A stretch of DNA of 64,000 nt. It comes from Polyangiaceae bacterium (lineage in GTDB: Bacteria; Myxococcota_A; Polyangia; Polyangiales; Polyangiaceae). The stretch lies in the NCBI GenBank assembly GCA_019637295.1, contig JAHBVX010000005.1:186001-250000 (forward strand), read 5' to 3'. Position 1 is the stretch's first letter. Each line of letters opens with the position of its first letter. The notes below the pieces were generated by a model. The model saw only the letters and a program-made list of their open reading frames with translations, did no database searches and was not told where the DNA came from. Position numbers and translations under genes: made by a program. Positions 53,207 through 61,794 of this stretch are shown here, in pieces.

Positions 53207-55176
53207 TAGCAGGAGGGACGAACTGGGAGCGGGTCGGGTTGATTCGTCGGCAAGATCGCCTGCAGATACAGATACTCGTCGTCGCAGAAGACCGCAGGCC
53301 CCTTGCCCTCGAGCTCGGCTCGTTCCGCGAAGGTACGTGCGGCCCCGCCGTCCATCAAGCGATTGGGCAAATCCCCTGGGTTGTGGAAGGCCTCACCCTC
53401 CGGATCAGCCAGGCCGAGCGAGTGCGCGACCTCGTGCGACGTGGTGGTTCCGACCAGTGAGCCGAGCACCCACACCGCACAAGCGATGCGATCCGCGCGG
53501 TTCTTGGCCGGGCAGCGGGAACTCTCGCTGAGCACGGGGATGTTGAGGTCCGCGAGGTCTTCCGCGCGCACCGGGCTGCCGCCGCGGTCGGGCCGAAACG
53601 GATCGAAGATTTGATCGAACAAGGGCGTGGCGACCTCCAGCTTGTCCGCCAGCTTGCCCGGGTGCTCGCTGAAACCGAACAAGCTCTCCACGAACACGCC
53701 CCCGTAGCCGGGCTGGCCTGTCTCTTGGATCGTCTTGGCGTTGACGCCACCGATGCGATCCGCGAGGCGCAGGTTTCCTTTGTCCTTGCCCGGAGTGTTG
53801 TCGTAGCCGAGCAGGCCGTAGCCGTTCGGATCGCCGCCGCCCACTTCCACCAGCGCGAAGAGCGCGAAGTCCGTCGGCTTCTCCAGCCGGAACTCGGCGT
53901 TGACGCCTTGATAGTCCCGGCGCAGCACCTCGAGCACGCGATCCCGAATCCGCTTGTCCACCGCTCGCAAGCCGAAGTGCCGCAAGCTCTCGACGAAGCT
54001 GGGCAGAAACGTGACCTCCACCACCTGCTTGACTGGGACGATCCCGAGCTTGACGTTGGTCGGCACGCCGGTGACCGTCGTTGTGCCGTAGGTGTGGATG
54101 GGCGTCGCGCTGCCGGTGAACTGCCCGGTGACCGCCCGTAGATCGACCAGCTGACCGAGGGCGTCCTGCTCGTTCAAGACGTAGCGCGCTCGCTGCCCCT
54201 CGACGTACTCCAGGATGAGGTCCAGGGACACGCTGCTGCCGGACGGCGCGCCGGTGGGGCTGAAGGTACCCTCGAGCCGTACGGTGGACACCTGGGTCGT
54301 GTCGTCCACCACCAATGGATCCGGGCCGACGAAGCCACCACCATCGATGTTCACGTATTGGCCCAGGCTCGCGCTCTCGGGAGAGAACGAGAAGATCACC
54401 GGCGTGAGCAGCTCCATGTCGACCGGGATCTGCTTGGTCTCGAGCGTCGGGCCGGACTGGGTGATGTCGTTACGCAGCCGGACGGTCCCTGTGAAGCTCC
54501 CCTTCTCGATGCCCGCGATCTTCGGGGCGAACGCGAACTCAGCCTGCTCCCGAGAGAACTCCGAGCGCTGCCGCATGGGGATCTCGACGTCGGGGATGGG
54601 CGTGCAGCCCGTCTGCCCCTGCTTCTGAAAGCATCCCTCGAGGATCGCGACGGTCCGGCCCTCCCCGCCGCCGAGCAGCAGGTTGTTCCCTTCGACGGTG
54701 ATCCAATCGTTCACGAAGACGTTGCCCTCGTACACGCCGAACAGCTTCGGCTCGATGCTGGTGGCCACCGCGAAGGTCACGTCGCGAGGGAGCGACAGGT
54801 GGGTGCGGCCGTCGATGGGTCCGGTGGCCAGCACCCGCAGCGTGCCGGTGAACGCCCCGTCGTTGGCCGGTAGGCCCGCGCCAACTCCACCCTTCCAATC
54901 GAGCTCGACGCGGCCCTCGGGCGTGAGCTGGGCGGGCAACAGCAGCTTCACGGGCTGACCATCGAAGCTACCCAGGAGCTCTACGAACGGCACCGTCACG
55001 TCGCCGAAGGTGCCCGTGACCACGAGCCGCGAGCCGGGTAGGAGCGTGGACGGATAGGCCCCAGACACGCTCAGATCCGTGAGTGAGCTCGGCCCCCGAT
55101 CCTCACGCGGATCGGCGCCGCAGGCATGCAGCAGCACGAGGCTCGCGAGCAGCACCAGGCGCGCGGCCCGGGTCAT
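53203..55176 (-). CDS. Metzincin-like lipoprotein with IPT-like domains
   Basis: About 657 residues from ATG 55176, which overlaps the upstream stop as ATGA. Signal ends in LVLLHAC. The N-terminal 350 residues are beta-rich with repeated Ser-Gly-x-Tyr-Pro-Ser-type and FSFSPESASLGQYVNIDGGGF segments resembling IPT/TIG folds. The C-terminal part carries HEVAHSLGLAD (581-591), the HExxHxxGxxD form of the zinc motif, followed by FHNPGDLPNRLMDGG, a likely Met-turn. A surface metalloprotease is proposed. The third zinc ligand is Asp, as in snapalysin, not His. No propeptide or secretion partner is seen. Confidence 0.75.
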   Translation of the reverse strand: MTRAARLVLLASLVLLHACGADPREDRGPSSLTDLSVSGAYPSTLLPGSRLVVTGTFGDVTVPFVELLGSFDGQPVKLLLPAQLTPEGRVELDWKGGVGAGLPANDGAFTGTLRVLATGPIDGRTHLSLPRDVTFAVATSIEPKLFGVYEGNVFVNDWITVEGNNLLLGGGEGRTVAILEGCFQKQGQTGCTPIPDVEIPMRQRSEFSREQAEFAFAPKIAGIEKGSFTGTVRLRNDITQSGPTLETKQIPVDMELLTPVIFSFSPESASLGQYVNIDGGGFVGPDPLVVDDTTQVSTVRLEGTFSPTGAPSGSSVSLDLILEYVEGQRARYVLNEQDALGQLVDLRAVTGQFTGSATPIHTYGTTTVTGVPTNVKLGIVPVKQVVEVTFLPSFVESLRHFGLRAVDKRIRDRVLEVLRRDYQGVNAEFRLEKPTDFALFALVEVGGGDPNGYGLLGYDNTPGKDKGNLRLADRIGGVNAKTIQETGQPGYGGVFVESLFGFSEHPGKLADKLEVATPLFDQIFDPFRPDRGGSPVRAEDLADLNIPVLSESSRCPAKNRADRIACAVWVLGSLVGTTTSHEVAHSLGLADPEGEAFHNPGDLPNRLMDGGAARTFAERAELEGKGPAVFCDDEYLYLQAILPTNQPDPLPVRPSCY

Positions 55177-57287
55177 GGCGGCGGGCACCCGTTCGTCGTC
55201 TTGCTGCTGCTGGTGTAGTCGATGCAGAGGTCGTAGCCGTTCTGGGAGCCTTCCCAGCCGTGGACCACGACGTAGTAGTTGCCCGTGGTCGGGATCTGGA
55301 AGCTGAGCTTCTCGTTCGAGCTGCCGCTCTGGCCGTTGCTGGAGTCGCAGTCCCAGATCGTGTCGGGCGTGCAGCCGACGAGCAACGCTCCGGTTGGCCC
55401 TCGCAGGTAGAGATCGAGATCCTGGCTCGAGTTGGTCTGGGTGAACTTGGCCGTGGCGTGCAGGGTCTCGTCCTTGACCATGAACACCTCGAAGAAGTCG
55501 TCGTTACCCGAGCAGATCATCAGCGCGTTCCGCTTGTAGGCGGCGGCGCTCACGTCGGCGTCGGTGGCCTGCGACGTGCTGTTGTTGGGTTCCAGGTTGT
55601 CGTCGCTGCAGGAGGAGCATGCGCCCAAGTTCGACCAGCTCAGGGTGTAGCTCGAGTCCGCGTCCAAGAACTCCCACACGGCGATGTAGTAGCGGCCCGG
55701 ATCGACGCACGCCTCGAAGGTCTCGTTGGACGTGGGCCCTGCGGAGCTGGCTACCAGCGCGTTGCTGGAGTCCCGCAGATACAGGTTGAGGTTGCTGCCT
55801 GGGGTGCTCGACGTGAGCGTGACCTTGACCTTGCTCTTGGTGTTGATCTGGATCGGATAGTAGTCGTCGTTCCAGTCTTTGGCCGAGCAGCTCTTCAAGC
55901 TGTAGGTGCCCGGCGGCAGCGCCGGCGCGGTGGCCACCTGGGCGATGGTGTCGTTCGGCTCGTATTGGTCGTCGACGCACTGACCGCCGCTGGAAGCCTC
56001 ACAGCTCTGGGAGTTGGGAATGCACTGGCGGGAGCTGGCCCCGCTGACGCTGGCCACCGGGGTCGGGGAGCAGCTGTAGCCGCTGGGACAGTCGCTGGCG
56101 CCGCTGCACGCCTTCCCGCAGTGGTTCTTGCCTCCGAGGGTGATGCAGGTGTCGGCGCCGCCGCCGCACTGCACGTCGCTCGAGCACGCCTTGCAGGGCC
56201 CGAGGTTGCCGGCGCCGCCCGGGTTGGTGACCGTCATCTGGTGCATGCCGGTCGCGGGTGAGTAGGTGACGTGATCGCAGTCGCCTTGGTCGTCATCGTC
56301 GTCGTTGGCCACGATGCGGTAGTAGAGCGTCGCGCTCGAACCCGCGGCCTGGTTCGCGACGGGGTTCGGGATGTCCGCCGCCCAGGTTCCGCTGGTCAGA
56401 TCCCCGTCGATCTGGAGCATCGTCACCTGCGTGAGCGTGGACGGATCCGGGGCCGCCCCAGGGTTCGTCAGCGCGTACTGCACCAGGGGCTTGAACTTGA
56501 GACCCTTGTCGTCACTGATGTGCGCGTCGATGGTCAGGTCCACGATCGTCGCCTCGTTCGACGGCTGATGCACGACCACCGGGGGGTCGCCCGGACAGTC
56601 GCCCTTGCTCTGCTTCTGCAGGACAATCAGGTAGTCCTTCAGGACCTTGGGGTTCTCGTAGTCATGCGCGGAGAGCACCACCTTGTAGATGTCCTTGGCC
56701 GCGATCTGCTCGGCCGTGGGGCACCACTCCCACACGCCCTCGTGGCCGCCGGTCTGCTGCACGCTGGAGCCCTCGATGAGGGGCGGCTCCTGCGCCAGAC
56801 TCACGTCGGAGGTGTCCGAGTCCTGCACCTCGATCGGGATCTGGATGCACTTCTTCAGACTCAGGTCGAGGGTGGTGCCGGTACCGAGGGGCTGAATGAA
56901 CAGCGGCGCCGTCGCCGACCCGACGGCCGAACGCACGTCGACGTTCACGGTGCGCTTGGCCTCGGCTTGCCCGTCCGAGACGACGAAATCCACGCTCTGC
57001 TGTCCGAGGTCCGCCGCGATGGGCGTCCAGCGGAAGACCGCGTTGCCCGCGGGTCCCTTCTGGAGCGTCGCGCGGTCGCTGATGTTGCCCCCACTATAGC
57101 GGTACTTGAACGTCAGCGGATCGCCGTCCGGATCCCTCGCGATGATGGCCACCGTCAGTTCCTGGCCGACCGCTACGGTCTGGTCGCTGATGGGTTCGAT
57201 GATGGGCTTCTGGTTGTCGTCCGACGAGCACGCGCCCATCGTGGCCAAACCACCTGCAAGCCAGCACAAGCTCAGAAAGCGCCTCAT
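55173..57287 (-). CDS. Lipoprotein with Ig-like and PPC-like domains
   Basis: 704 residues from ATG 57287. Signal MRRFLSLCWLAGGLATMGAC. Residues 25-120 contain a cadherin/Ig-like module (VAVGQELTVAIIARDPDGDPLTF). A second beta region spans 210-350. A Cys-rich spacer of about 70 residues holds 14 Cys (CKACSSDVQC, CSGASDCPSGYSC). Two PPC-like domains follow, each starting DxxEPNNT-like (DDQYEPNDTIAQVATAPAL; DDNLEPNNSTSQATDADV) and ending with a ...GYDLCIDY strand. PPC domains are common on secreted proteases. First gene of the three-gene coupled set; 170 bp from the divergent papain-like gene. Confidence 0.8.
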   Translation of the reverse strand: MRRFLSLCWLAGGLATMGACSSDDNQKPIIEPISDQTVAVGQELTVAIIARDPDGDPLTFKYRYSGGNISDRATLQKGPAGNAVFRWTPIAADLGQQSVDFVVSDGQAEAKRTVNVDVRSAVGSATAPLFIQPLGTGTTLDLSLKKCIQIPIEVQDSDTSDVSLAQEPPLIEGSSVQQTGGHEGVWEWCPTAEQIAAKDIYKVVLSAHDYENPKVLKDYLIVLQKQSKGDCPGDPPVVVHQPSNEATIVDLTIDAHISDDKGLKFKPLVQYALTNPGAAPDPSTLTQVTMLQIDGDLTSGTWAADIPNPVANQAAGSSATLYYRIVANDDDDDQGDCDHVTYSPATGMHQMTVTNPGGAGNLGPCKACSSDVQCGGGADTCITLGGKNHCGKACSGASDCPSGYSCSPTPVASVSGASSRQCIPNSQSCEASSGGQCVDDQYEPNDTIAQVATAPALPPGTYSLKSCSAKDWNDDYYPIQINTKSKVKVTLTSSTPGSNLNLYLRDSSNALVASSAGPTSNETFEACVDPGRYYIAVWEFLDADSSYTLSWSNLGACSSCSDDNLEPNNSTSQATDADVSAAAYKRNALMICSGNDDFFEVFMVKDETLHATAKFTQTNSSQDLDLYLRGPTGALLVGCTPDTIWDCDSSNGQSGSSNEKLSFQIPTTGNYYVVVHGWEGSQNGYDLCIDYTSSSKTTNGCPPP

Positions 57288-57361
57288 GAAAGTTCCCTTT
57301 AGTCGGCAAGTCTAGGGCGAACGCCAGGTCGAAGCAGCCAACATCGGCAGAATCGACGCTC

Positions 57362-57384
57362 GGCCGGCGTATCAGCAGCCGGCC
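57362..57384. promoter_or_regulatory. Inverted repeat in divergent region
   Basis: GGCCGGC (57362-57368) and GCCGGCC (57378-57384) are perfect reverse complements around 9 nt. It lies in the 171-bp gap between the PPC lipoprotein and the papain-like protease; a smaller CCGGA/TCCGG repeat lies at 57407-57419. Confidence 0.35.
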
Positions 57385-57418
57385 AATGGATTACTCTTGC
57401 ACCTATCCGGATCTTCCG

Positions 57419-57448
57419 GTAGGTCACTGTAAGTTGCTGTAGGTAAAG
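57419..57448 (+). repeat. Three imperfect 10-bp direct repeats before protease start
   Basis: GTAGGTCACT, GTAAGTTGCT and GTAGGTAAAG follow one another at 10-bp steps, ending 10 bp before ATG 57459. GTA at the same place in each and near-helical phase suggest an operator. An AAAGAGG Shine-Dalgarno lies in the last copy. Confidence 0.35.
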
Positions 57449-57458
57449 AGGCTACCCC

Positions 57459-59306
57459 ATGACCCGTCTAGCTATCCTGTCCCTCCCGGTCCTCGCGCTC
57501 TCCCTCGGCTGTTCGGGCACGGACGACGGCGGCGGGCCGGCGGGGAGCTTCGACAACGACTTCCCGCTCTCGGACGTCGACGCGCTGTTTCAGGACGCGC
57601 CCACCAACGCGAAGCTCGACGAGCTCGGCAAGGCCGACGCGGTGTACCCCAAGCAGTTCTTCGAACTGGTGCCCCAGCAGTCACCGGTGCGAAACCAGGC
57701 GAGCCGCGGCGTGTGCTCCATCTTCGCCGCTCTCGGTCTGGTCGAGCACCTCTACATCAAGGAAGGCACCGTCACCAGCCCGGACTTCTCCGAGCAGTAC
57801 CTGCAGTGGTCGGTCAAGGCGCAGGTTGGCGCGTTCACCTACACGGAAGGGTCGAGCTCCCAGAAGAACCTCGAGGCCGTGAGCCGCTTCGGCGTCGTGG
57901 ACGAGACCGAGTGGCCCTACCAGACGACCCGCTGGAACTCGAGCAACGACCCGGCCTGCGTCGGCGGCGAGTCCCAGCCGATCCAGTGCTACACCAACGG
58001 TAGCCCGCCCGAGAGCGCGCTCGCGGCGAAGAAGTGGTTCATCCCGGCCGGGCGCTACGTCAACTCGCGCACCTCCAGCGTCAAGGCGTTCATGACGTCG
58101 AAGAAGCAAGCCGTCACCGTCGGCTTGTCGTTCTTCTATCAGTCCTGGAACCACGGCGGCTCGACCCTGCCGGTCAGCGCGGACATGTCGCGCAAGGGCT
58201 TCGTGCCCTACCCCAACGCCAAAGATCGCGAAGAGAGCCAGAAGAAGCCGGCCGGTCACGCCATCCTGATCGTCGGCTGGGACGACGACGCCGAGATCGC
58301 GCCGCTCGACGCCGAAGGCAACCCGCTGCCCGAGAAGGAGAAGGGTTTCTGGATCATCAAGAACAGCTGGGGCAGCGCCAAGTTCGGCGTGGAGAACCCG
58401 CACGGGGCTGGCTACGGCTACCTGTCCTACAAGTACGTCGAACAGTACGGCACCGTGTACGGCAGCGATCTGCCCAAGCTCGAGCCGGCCGTCGAGCTGT
58501 GCAACGACGGCAAAGACAACGATGGCGACGGCAAGGTCGACTGCGAGGACAGCGACTGTTCCGCCGACGCGGCCTGCACCGGCACCGGCAACACCTACAG
58601 CGCCTCGCCGGGTGTCTCCATCCCGGACAACAACAGCACCGGCGTGTCGAGCAGCATCACGGTGCCCACCGGCGGCACGCTGTCCGCGGTCACCGTCGGC
58701 GTGGACATCACTCACCCCTTCCGCGGGGACTTGCACGTCAAGCTCGTGCGCGACGGTGGTGGCGAGGTCGTGCTGCACGATCGTGACGGCGGCAGCGCCA
58801 AGGATCTGAAGAAGACCTACTCGGTCACCGCGTTCGACGGCCAAGACGCCGCGGGCGTCTGGACGCTGGTGGTCAGCGACCGGGCTGCCGCGGACGTCGG
58901 CAAGCTCAACTCCTGGACGCTCGACGTGACCACCTGCGCGAGCTGCGGTGATGGCGCGCAGACCTACTCGAACAGCAGCAGCCAGGGCATCCCCGACAAC
59001 AACTCCAGCGGCATCCAGAGCGACATCTCGGTGCCGGAAGCCGGCAAGATCAAGGCGCTGAACGTGACGGTGAACATCAACCACCCCGCGAAAGGCGACC
59101 TGACCATCGCGCTGCAGAAGCTTGGCCTGTCCGACGCTGTGCTCGTGGAAGCCGACGCGGCCGACGGCGCCTTCGGGACCCGCACCTTCAGCGTGCCCAC
59201 CTTCATCGGCGAAGAAGGGGCGGGCACCTGGCGCCTCGTGGTCAAGGACGTGCTCGCCGGAGACGTCGGCACGCTGCAGAGCTGGAGCTTGGAGATCAAG
59301 CGCTGA
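57459..59306 (+). CDS. Papain-like (C1A) protease lipoprotein with two P-domain-like modules
   Basis: 615 residues from ATG 57459. Signal MTRLAILSLPVLALSLGC. Papain domain: Gln80 and Cys86 in VRNQASRGVCSIFAALG, His267 in PAGHAILIVGWDD, Asn302 in WIIKNSWGS, that is the complete Gln-Cys-His-Asn set. A short acidic Cys-containing linker with DNDGDGKVDCEDSDC resembles a calcium loop. Two similar C-terminal modules (SIPDNNSTGVSSSITVPTGG and GIPDNNSSGIQSDISVPEAG, each ending WxLVVxD) resemble proprotein-convertase P-domains. A surface cysteine protease is strongly suggested. It is divergent from the three-gene run that contains the metzincin-like lipoprotein. Confidence 0.88.
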   Translation: MTRLAILSLPVLALSLGCSGTDDGGGPAGSFDNDFPLSDVDALFQDAPTNAKLDELGKADAVYPKQFFELVPQQSPVRNQASRGVCSIFAALGLVEHLYIKEGTVTSPDFSEQYLQWSVKAQVGAFTYTEGSSSQKNLEAVSRFGVVDETEWPYQTTRWNSSNDPACVGGESQPIQCYTNGSPPESALAAKKWFIPAGRYVNSRTSSVKAFMTSKKQAVTVGLSFFYQSWNHGGSTLPVSADMSRKGFVPYPNAKDREESQKKPAGHAILIVGWDDDAEIAPLDAEGNPLPEKEKGFWIIKNSWGSAKFGVENPHGAGYGYLSYKYVEQYGTVYGSDLPKLEPAVELCNDGKDNDGDGKVDCEDSDCSADAACTGTGNTYSASPGVSIPDNNSTGVSSSITVPTGGTLSAVTVGVDITHPFRGDLHVKLVRDGGGEVVLHDRDGGSAKDLKKTYSVTAFDGQDAAGVWTLVVSDRAAADVGKLNSWTLDVTTCASCGDGAQTYSNSSSQGIPDNNSSGIQSDISVPEAGKIKALNVTVNINHPAKGDLTIALQKLGLSDAVLVEADAADGAFGTRTFSVPTFIGEEGAGTWRLVVKDVLAGDVGTLQSWSLEIKR

Positions 59307-59344
59307 GTCGGCCCGGGCACGACTGCGGGTTTCTGCCCCGCCGG

Positions 59345-60187
59345 GTGACGACCCTCGGAGGGTTGACCCTGAACGTGTTGGAGGCCGGCGCGGGGCGCGA
59401 ACACACGCTGCTCTTGATCCACGGCTTCCTCGACTGCGCCTGGACCTGGGAGCCGCTGCTCGAGCACGGCCTCGGCGCTCGCTTCCACGTCCTGGCGCCG
59501 GATCTGCGAGGGCACGGCGACAGCGACCGCGTCGGGGCGGGCGGCTACTATCATTTCTTCGACTACCTGCCCGACCTCGCCGCGGTGGTGGAGCAGCTCG
59601 CGCCCGGACGGCTCAGCGTCGTGGGTCACTCCATGGGCGGCACACTGGCAGGATACTTCGCGGGTCTGTGGCCCGAGCGCGTGAGTCGGCTGGTGCTGCT
59701 CGAGGGGCTCGGCCCACCCGAGGACCCGACCGCGCTGCCGGACCGGGTGCGCGGGTGGGTCGACGGCTGGCAGCGCCGACTCGCCGCGCCGCCCAAGCGC
59801 TACCCGAGCGTGGCAGCGGCAGAGGAGCGTATGATGGCCTTCGATCCGCTGCTGGACGCGGCGCGCGCGCGCCGCTTGGCCGAGCTGTCCACCCGGCGAC
59901 TGGCCGACGGCCAGTTCGAGTTCAAGCACGACCCGCTGCACCTCACTCGGGGTCCGCACGCGTTTCGCGTGGAGGCTGCCGCCGAGCTGTGGGCTCGCGT
60001 CACCTGCCCGGTGCTCTACGTCGAAGGCGCAGAGTCGAGCTATCGCGCCATGGGCGACGAGCTCGAGCGTCGTCTCGCGCACTTCTCTCACATCGAACGC
60101 CAGCTCCTGCCGGCTGCTGGACACATGATGCAGCGGCACGCTCCGGCGGAGCTGGCCGAGCTCATCACCCGTCACGTCGGCGAGTGA
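59345..60187 (+). CDS. Alpha/beta hydrolase
   Basis: 280 residues from GTG 59345. Alpha/beta-hydrolase fold: LLLIHGFLDCAWTW (oxyanion), GHSMGGTLAGYFAG (nucleophile Ser), LLPAAGHMMQRHAP (catalytic His); the acid is probably in LYVEGAESSY. Cytoplasmic, single domain, unknown ester or amide substrate. It begins 38 bp after the papain-like gene. Confidence 0.87.
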   Translation: MTTLGGLTLNVLEAGAGREHTLLLIHGFLDCAWTWEPLLEHGLGARFHVLAPDLRGHGDSDRVGAGGYYHFFDYLPDLAAVVEQLAPGRLSVVGHSMGGTLAGYFAGLWPERVSRLVLLEGLGPPEDPTALPDRVRGWVDGWQRRLAAPPKRYPSVAAAEERMMAFDPLLDAARARRLAELSTRRLADGQFEFKHDPLHLTRGPHAFRVEAAAELWARVTCPVLYVEGAESSYRAMGDELERRLAHFSHIERQLLPAAGHMMQRHAPAELAELITRHVGE

Positions 60188-60229
60188 CGCCTTGCACCGT
60201 GCCCTACGCTCTGCCATGACAGACGGCGC

Positions 60230-60847
60230 TTGCCGCCGCAGCCCTCTCCCCTCGCCGACCGCGAGACACGCGCCGCTCGCGCGCCCTCGTTCTCGGCCTC
60301 GAGCGCGCAGCTGCTGCTCATCGTCACCCTGGCTTCGCTCACGATGTTGTTTGGCGCCGCGCTGGTCGGGGTCGGGGTCACTCGCGCGCAGAACGACCTG
60401 TGGCGCACTGCCGCGACTCCCGGGCTGACGTTGTCGCTCGTGTCGAGCTCCATCTTGCTCGCTTTGCTCAGCGCGGCGCTCGAGGCTGCCAAGCGTGCGC
60501 TGGCGAGGAACGCGTCGTCGCGACTGGTGAGTTGGCTCACCGGCGCGGGCCTCCTCGCGCTCGCCTTTCTCGCCAGTCAGGGCGTCGGCTTCCGGATCAT
60601 GCTGGACGCCCACGCGCTGGCCGAATCGAAGACGCTCCATCCGTTCAGCCACAACTTCTTGGTGGGACTCCACGCCGCGCACGTGCTCGGCGGCCTCGTC
60701 CCGCTCGGCATCGTGCTCGTGCGCGCGCGTCGCGGTGAGTACTCGAGCTCCCGCAGGGAGGGCGTGCGGCTGCTCGCGCAGTACTGGCACTATCTGGGCG
60801 TCGTGTGGCTGGTGCTGCTGATCGCCCTGTGGCGCTTGAGCGGGTGA
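60230..60847 (+). CDS. Cytochrome c oxidase subunit III-like protein
   Basis: 205 residues from TTG 60230. Five hydrophobic helices, with FLVGLHAAHVLGGLVPL and AQYWHYLGVVWLVLL, the HxxH and YWH phrases of heme-copper oxidase subunit III. It is shorter than full subunit III (about 260) and closer to the five-helix forms. No subunits I or II are in the window, so it may be an orphan or belong to another operon. An ATG at 60217 is in another frame. Confidence 0.75.
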   Translation: MPPQPSPLADRETRAARAPSFSASSAQLLLIVTLASLTMLFGAALVGVGVTRAQNDLWRTAATPGLTLSLVSSSILLALLSAALEAAKRALARNASSRLVSWLTGAGLLALAFLASQGVGFRIMLDAHALAESKTLHPFSHNFLVGLHAAHVLGGLVPLGIVLVRARRGEYSSSRREGVRLLAQYWHYLGVVWLVLLIALWRLSG

Positions 60848-60932
60848 CTCCTGCGCTTCGCAAGGCGACACGGACCGAGGTTACGCTAGCGCCTGCAGAG
60901 GCGCTGCACTAGGGTCGCGGCCGGAGAACTGG

Positions 60933-61778
60933 ATGGCGTCCCTCTCGTCCCGAGCAACCTGCGCTGTGCTGCTGCTGACCGGTCTCGCTCACGTCGCGTG
61001 CGCGACAGGTGATTCACTGGAGACTGGGTCCGGCGCGTTCGGCGGCACGGGAGCGGACGACAGCGGGCTCGCCGGGAGCGGCGCGACCGGGCTCGGCGGC
61101 GCCGGCACCGGCGGCTTCGGCGCGCTCGGCGGAAGCGCCGGCCTGGCGGGCGCGAGCGGCGACGCCGGGATGAGCGGGATGGGCGCGACGGGCGGAGCGG
61201 GCGGTGCGACAGGCGGCTTTGGCGGCACTGGCGCCGCCGGCGGGACAGGCGGCGCCAGCGGCGGCACCGGCGCCGCCGGCGGGACAGGCGGCGCCAGCGG
61301 CGGCACCGGCGGCTCCACCGGCGGCTTCGGCGGCGCGACAGGCGGCTTCGGCGGCGCGACAGGCGGCTTCGGCGGCACCGGCGGGACAGGCGGCGGCACG
61401 GGCGGCTTCGGCGGCGGAGGCGGGTGCCCTGGCGCCGTGGTGAGCGGCACGTGCGTGTACATGGCGAACAAGTCCGCGATGCAGGTAGCCACCGCGCAAG
61501 CGACCTGTCAGGCGCTCGGTGCAGGCTGGGGTCTGTGCAGCAGCTCGATCCTGTGCACCCCGGCGACGCTGACCTACCTGGGCGCCGCGGGCTGCGACTG
61601 CAACGGCGGCGCCACCGCCTGCGCGTGCGGCACGTCGAAGAACCTCTACATCCACGTGCAGGGCTCGAGCGTGCCTCACTACATCCGGACCACGTTGGTA
61701 CCCAACTGCGACTGGTCGGGCGACGCGTGTACCGGCTCGGTTTCAGAGACCTGCGGCGCCGCGCTGTGCTGCCTGTGA
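60933..61778 (+). CDS. Gly-rich repeat lipoprotein with Cys-rich C-terminal domain
   Basis: 281 residues from ATG 60933. Signal ends in LAHVAC. Residues 30-170 are nearly all Gly, Ala, Thr, Ser and Phe in GGFGGTG-like repeats. The last 110 residues hold 15 Cys in a probable disulfide-bonded domain (CQALGAGWGLCSSSILC, CDCNGG, CACGTSKN). The C-terminus ends ALCCL. No family recognised. It is convergent with the DUF2914 gene. Confidence 0.72.
   Translation: MASLSSRATCAVLLLTGLAHVACATGDSLETGSGAFGGTGADDSGLAGSGATGLGGAGTGGFGALGGSAGLAGASGDAGMSGMGATGGAGGATGGFGGTGAAGGTGGASGGTGAAGGTGGASGGTGGSTGGFGGATGGFGGATGGFGGTGGTGGGTGGFGGGGGCPGAVVSGTCVYMANKSAMQVATAQATCQALGAGWGLCSSSILCTPATLTYLGAAGCDCNGGATACACGTSKNLYIHVQGSSVPHYIRTTLVPNCDWSGDACTGSVSETCGAALCCL
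61221..61298 (+). repeat. 39-bp tandem duplication in coding sequence
   Basis: 61221-61259 and 61260-61298 are identical except for one synonymous base, encoding the 13-residue unit GGTGAAGGTGGAS twice. Immediately after, a 21-bp unit encoding GGFGGAT repeats at 61320-61340 and 61341-61361. Confidence 0.85.
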
Positions 61779-61794
61779 CCGACGCGCGGGTGAA

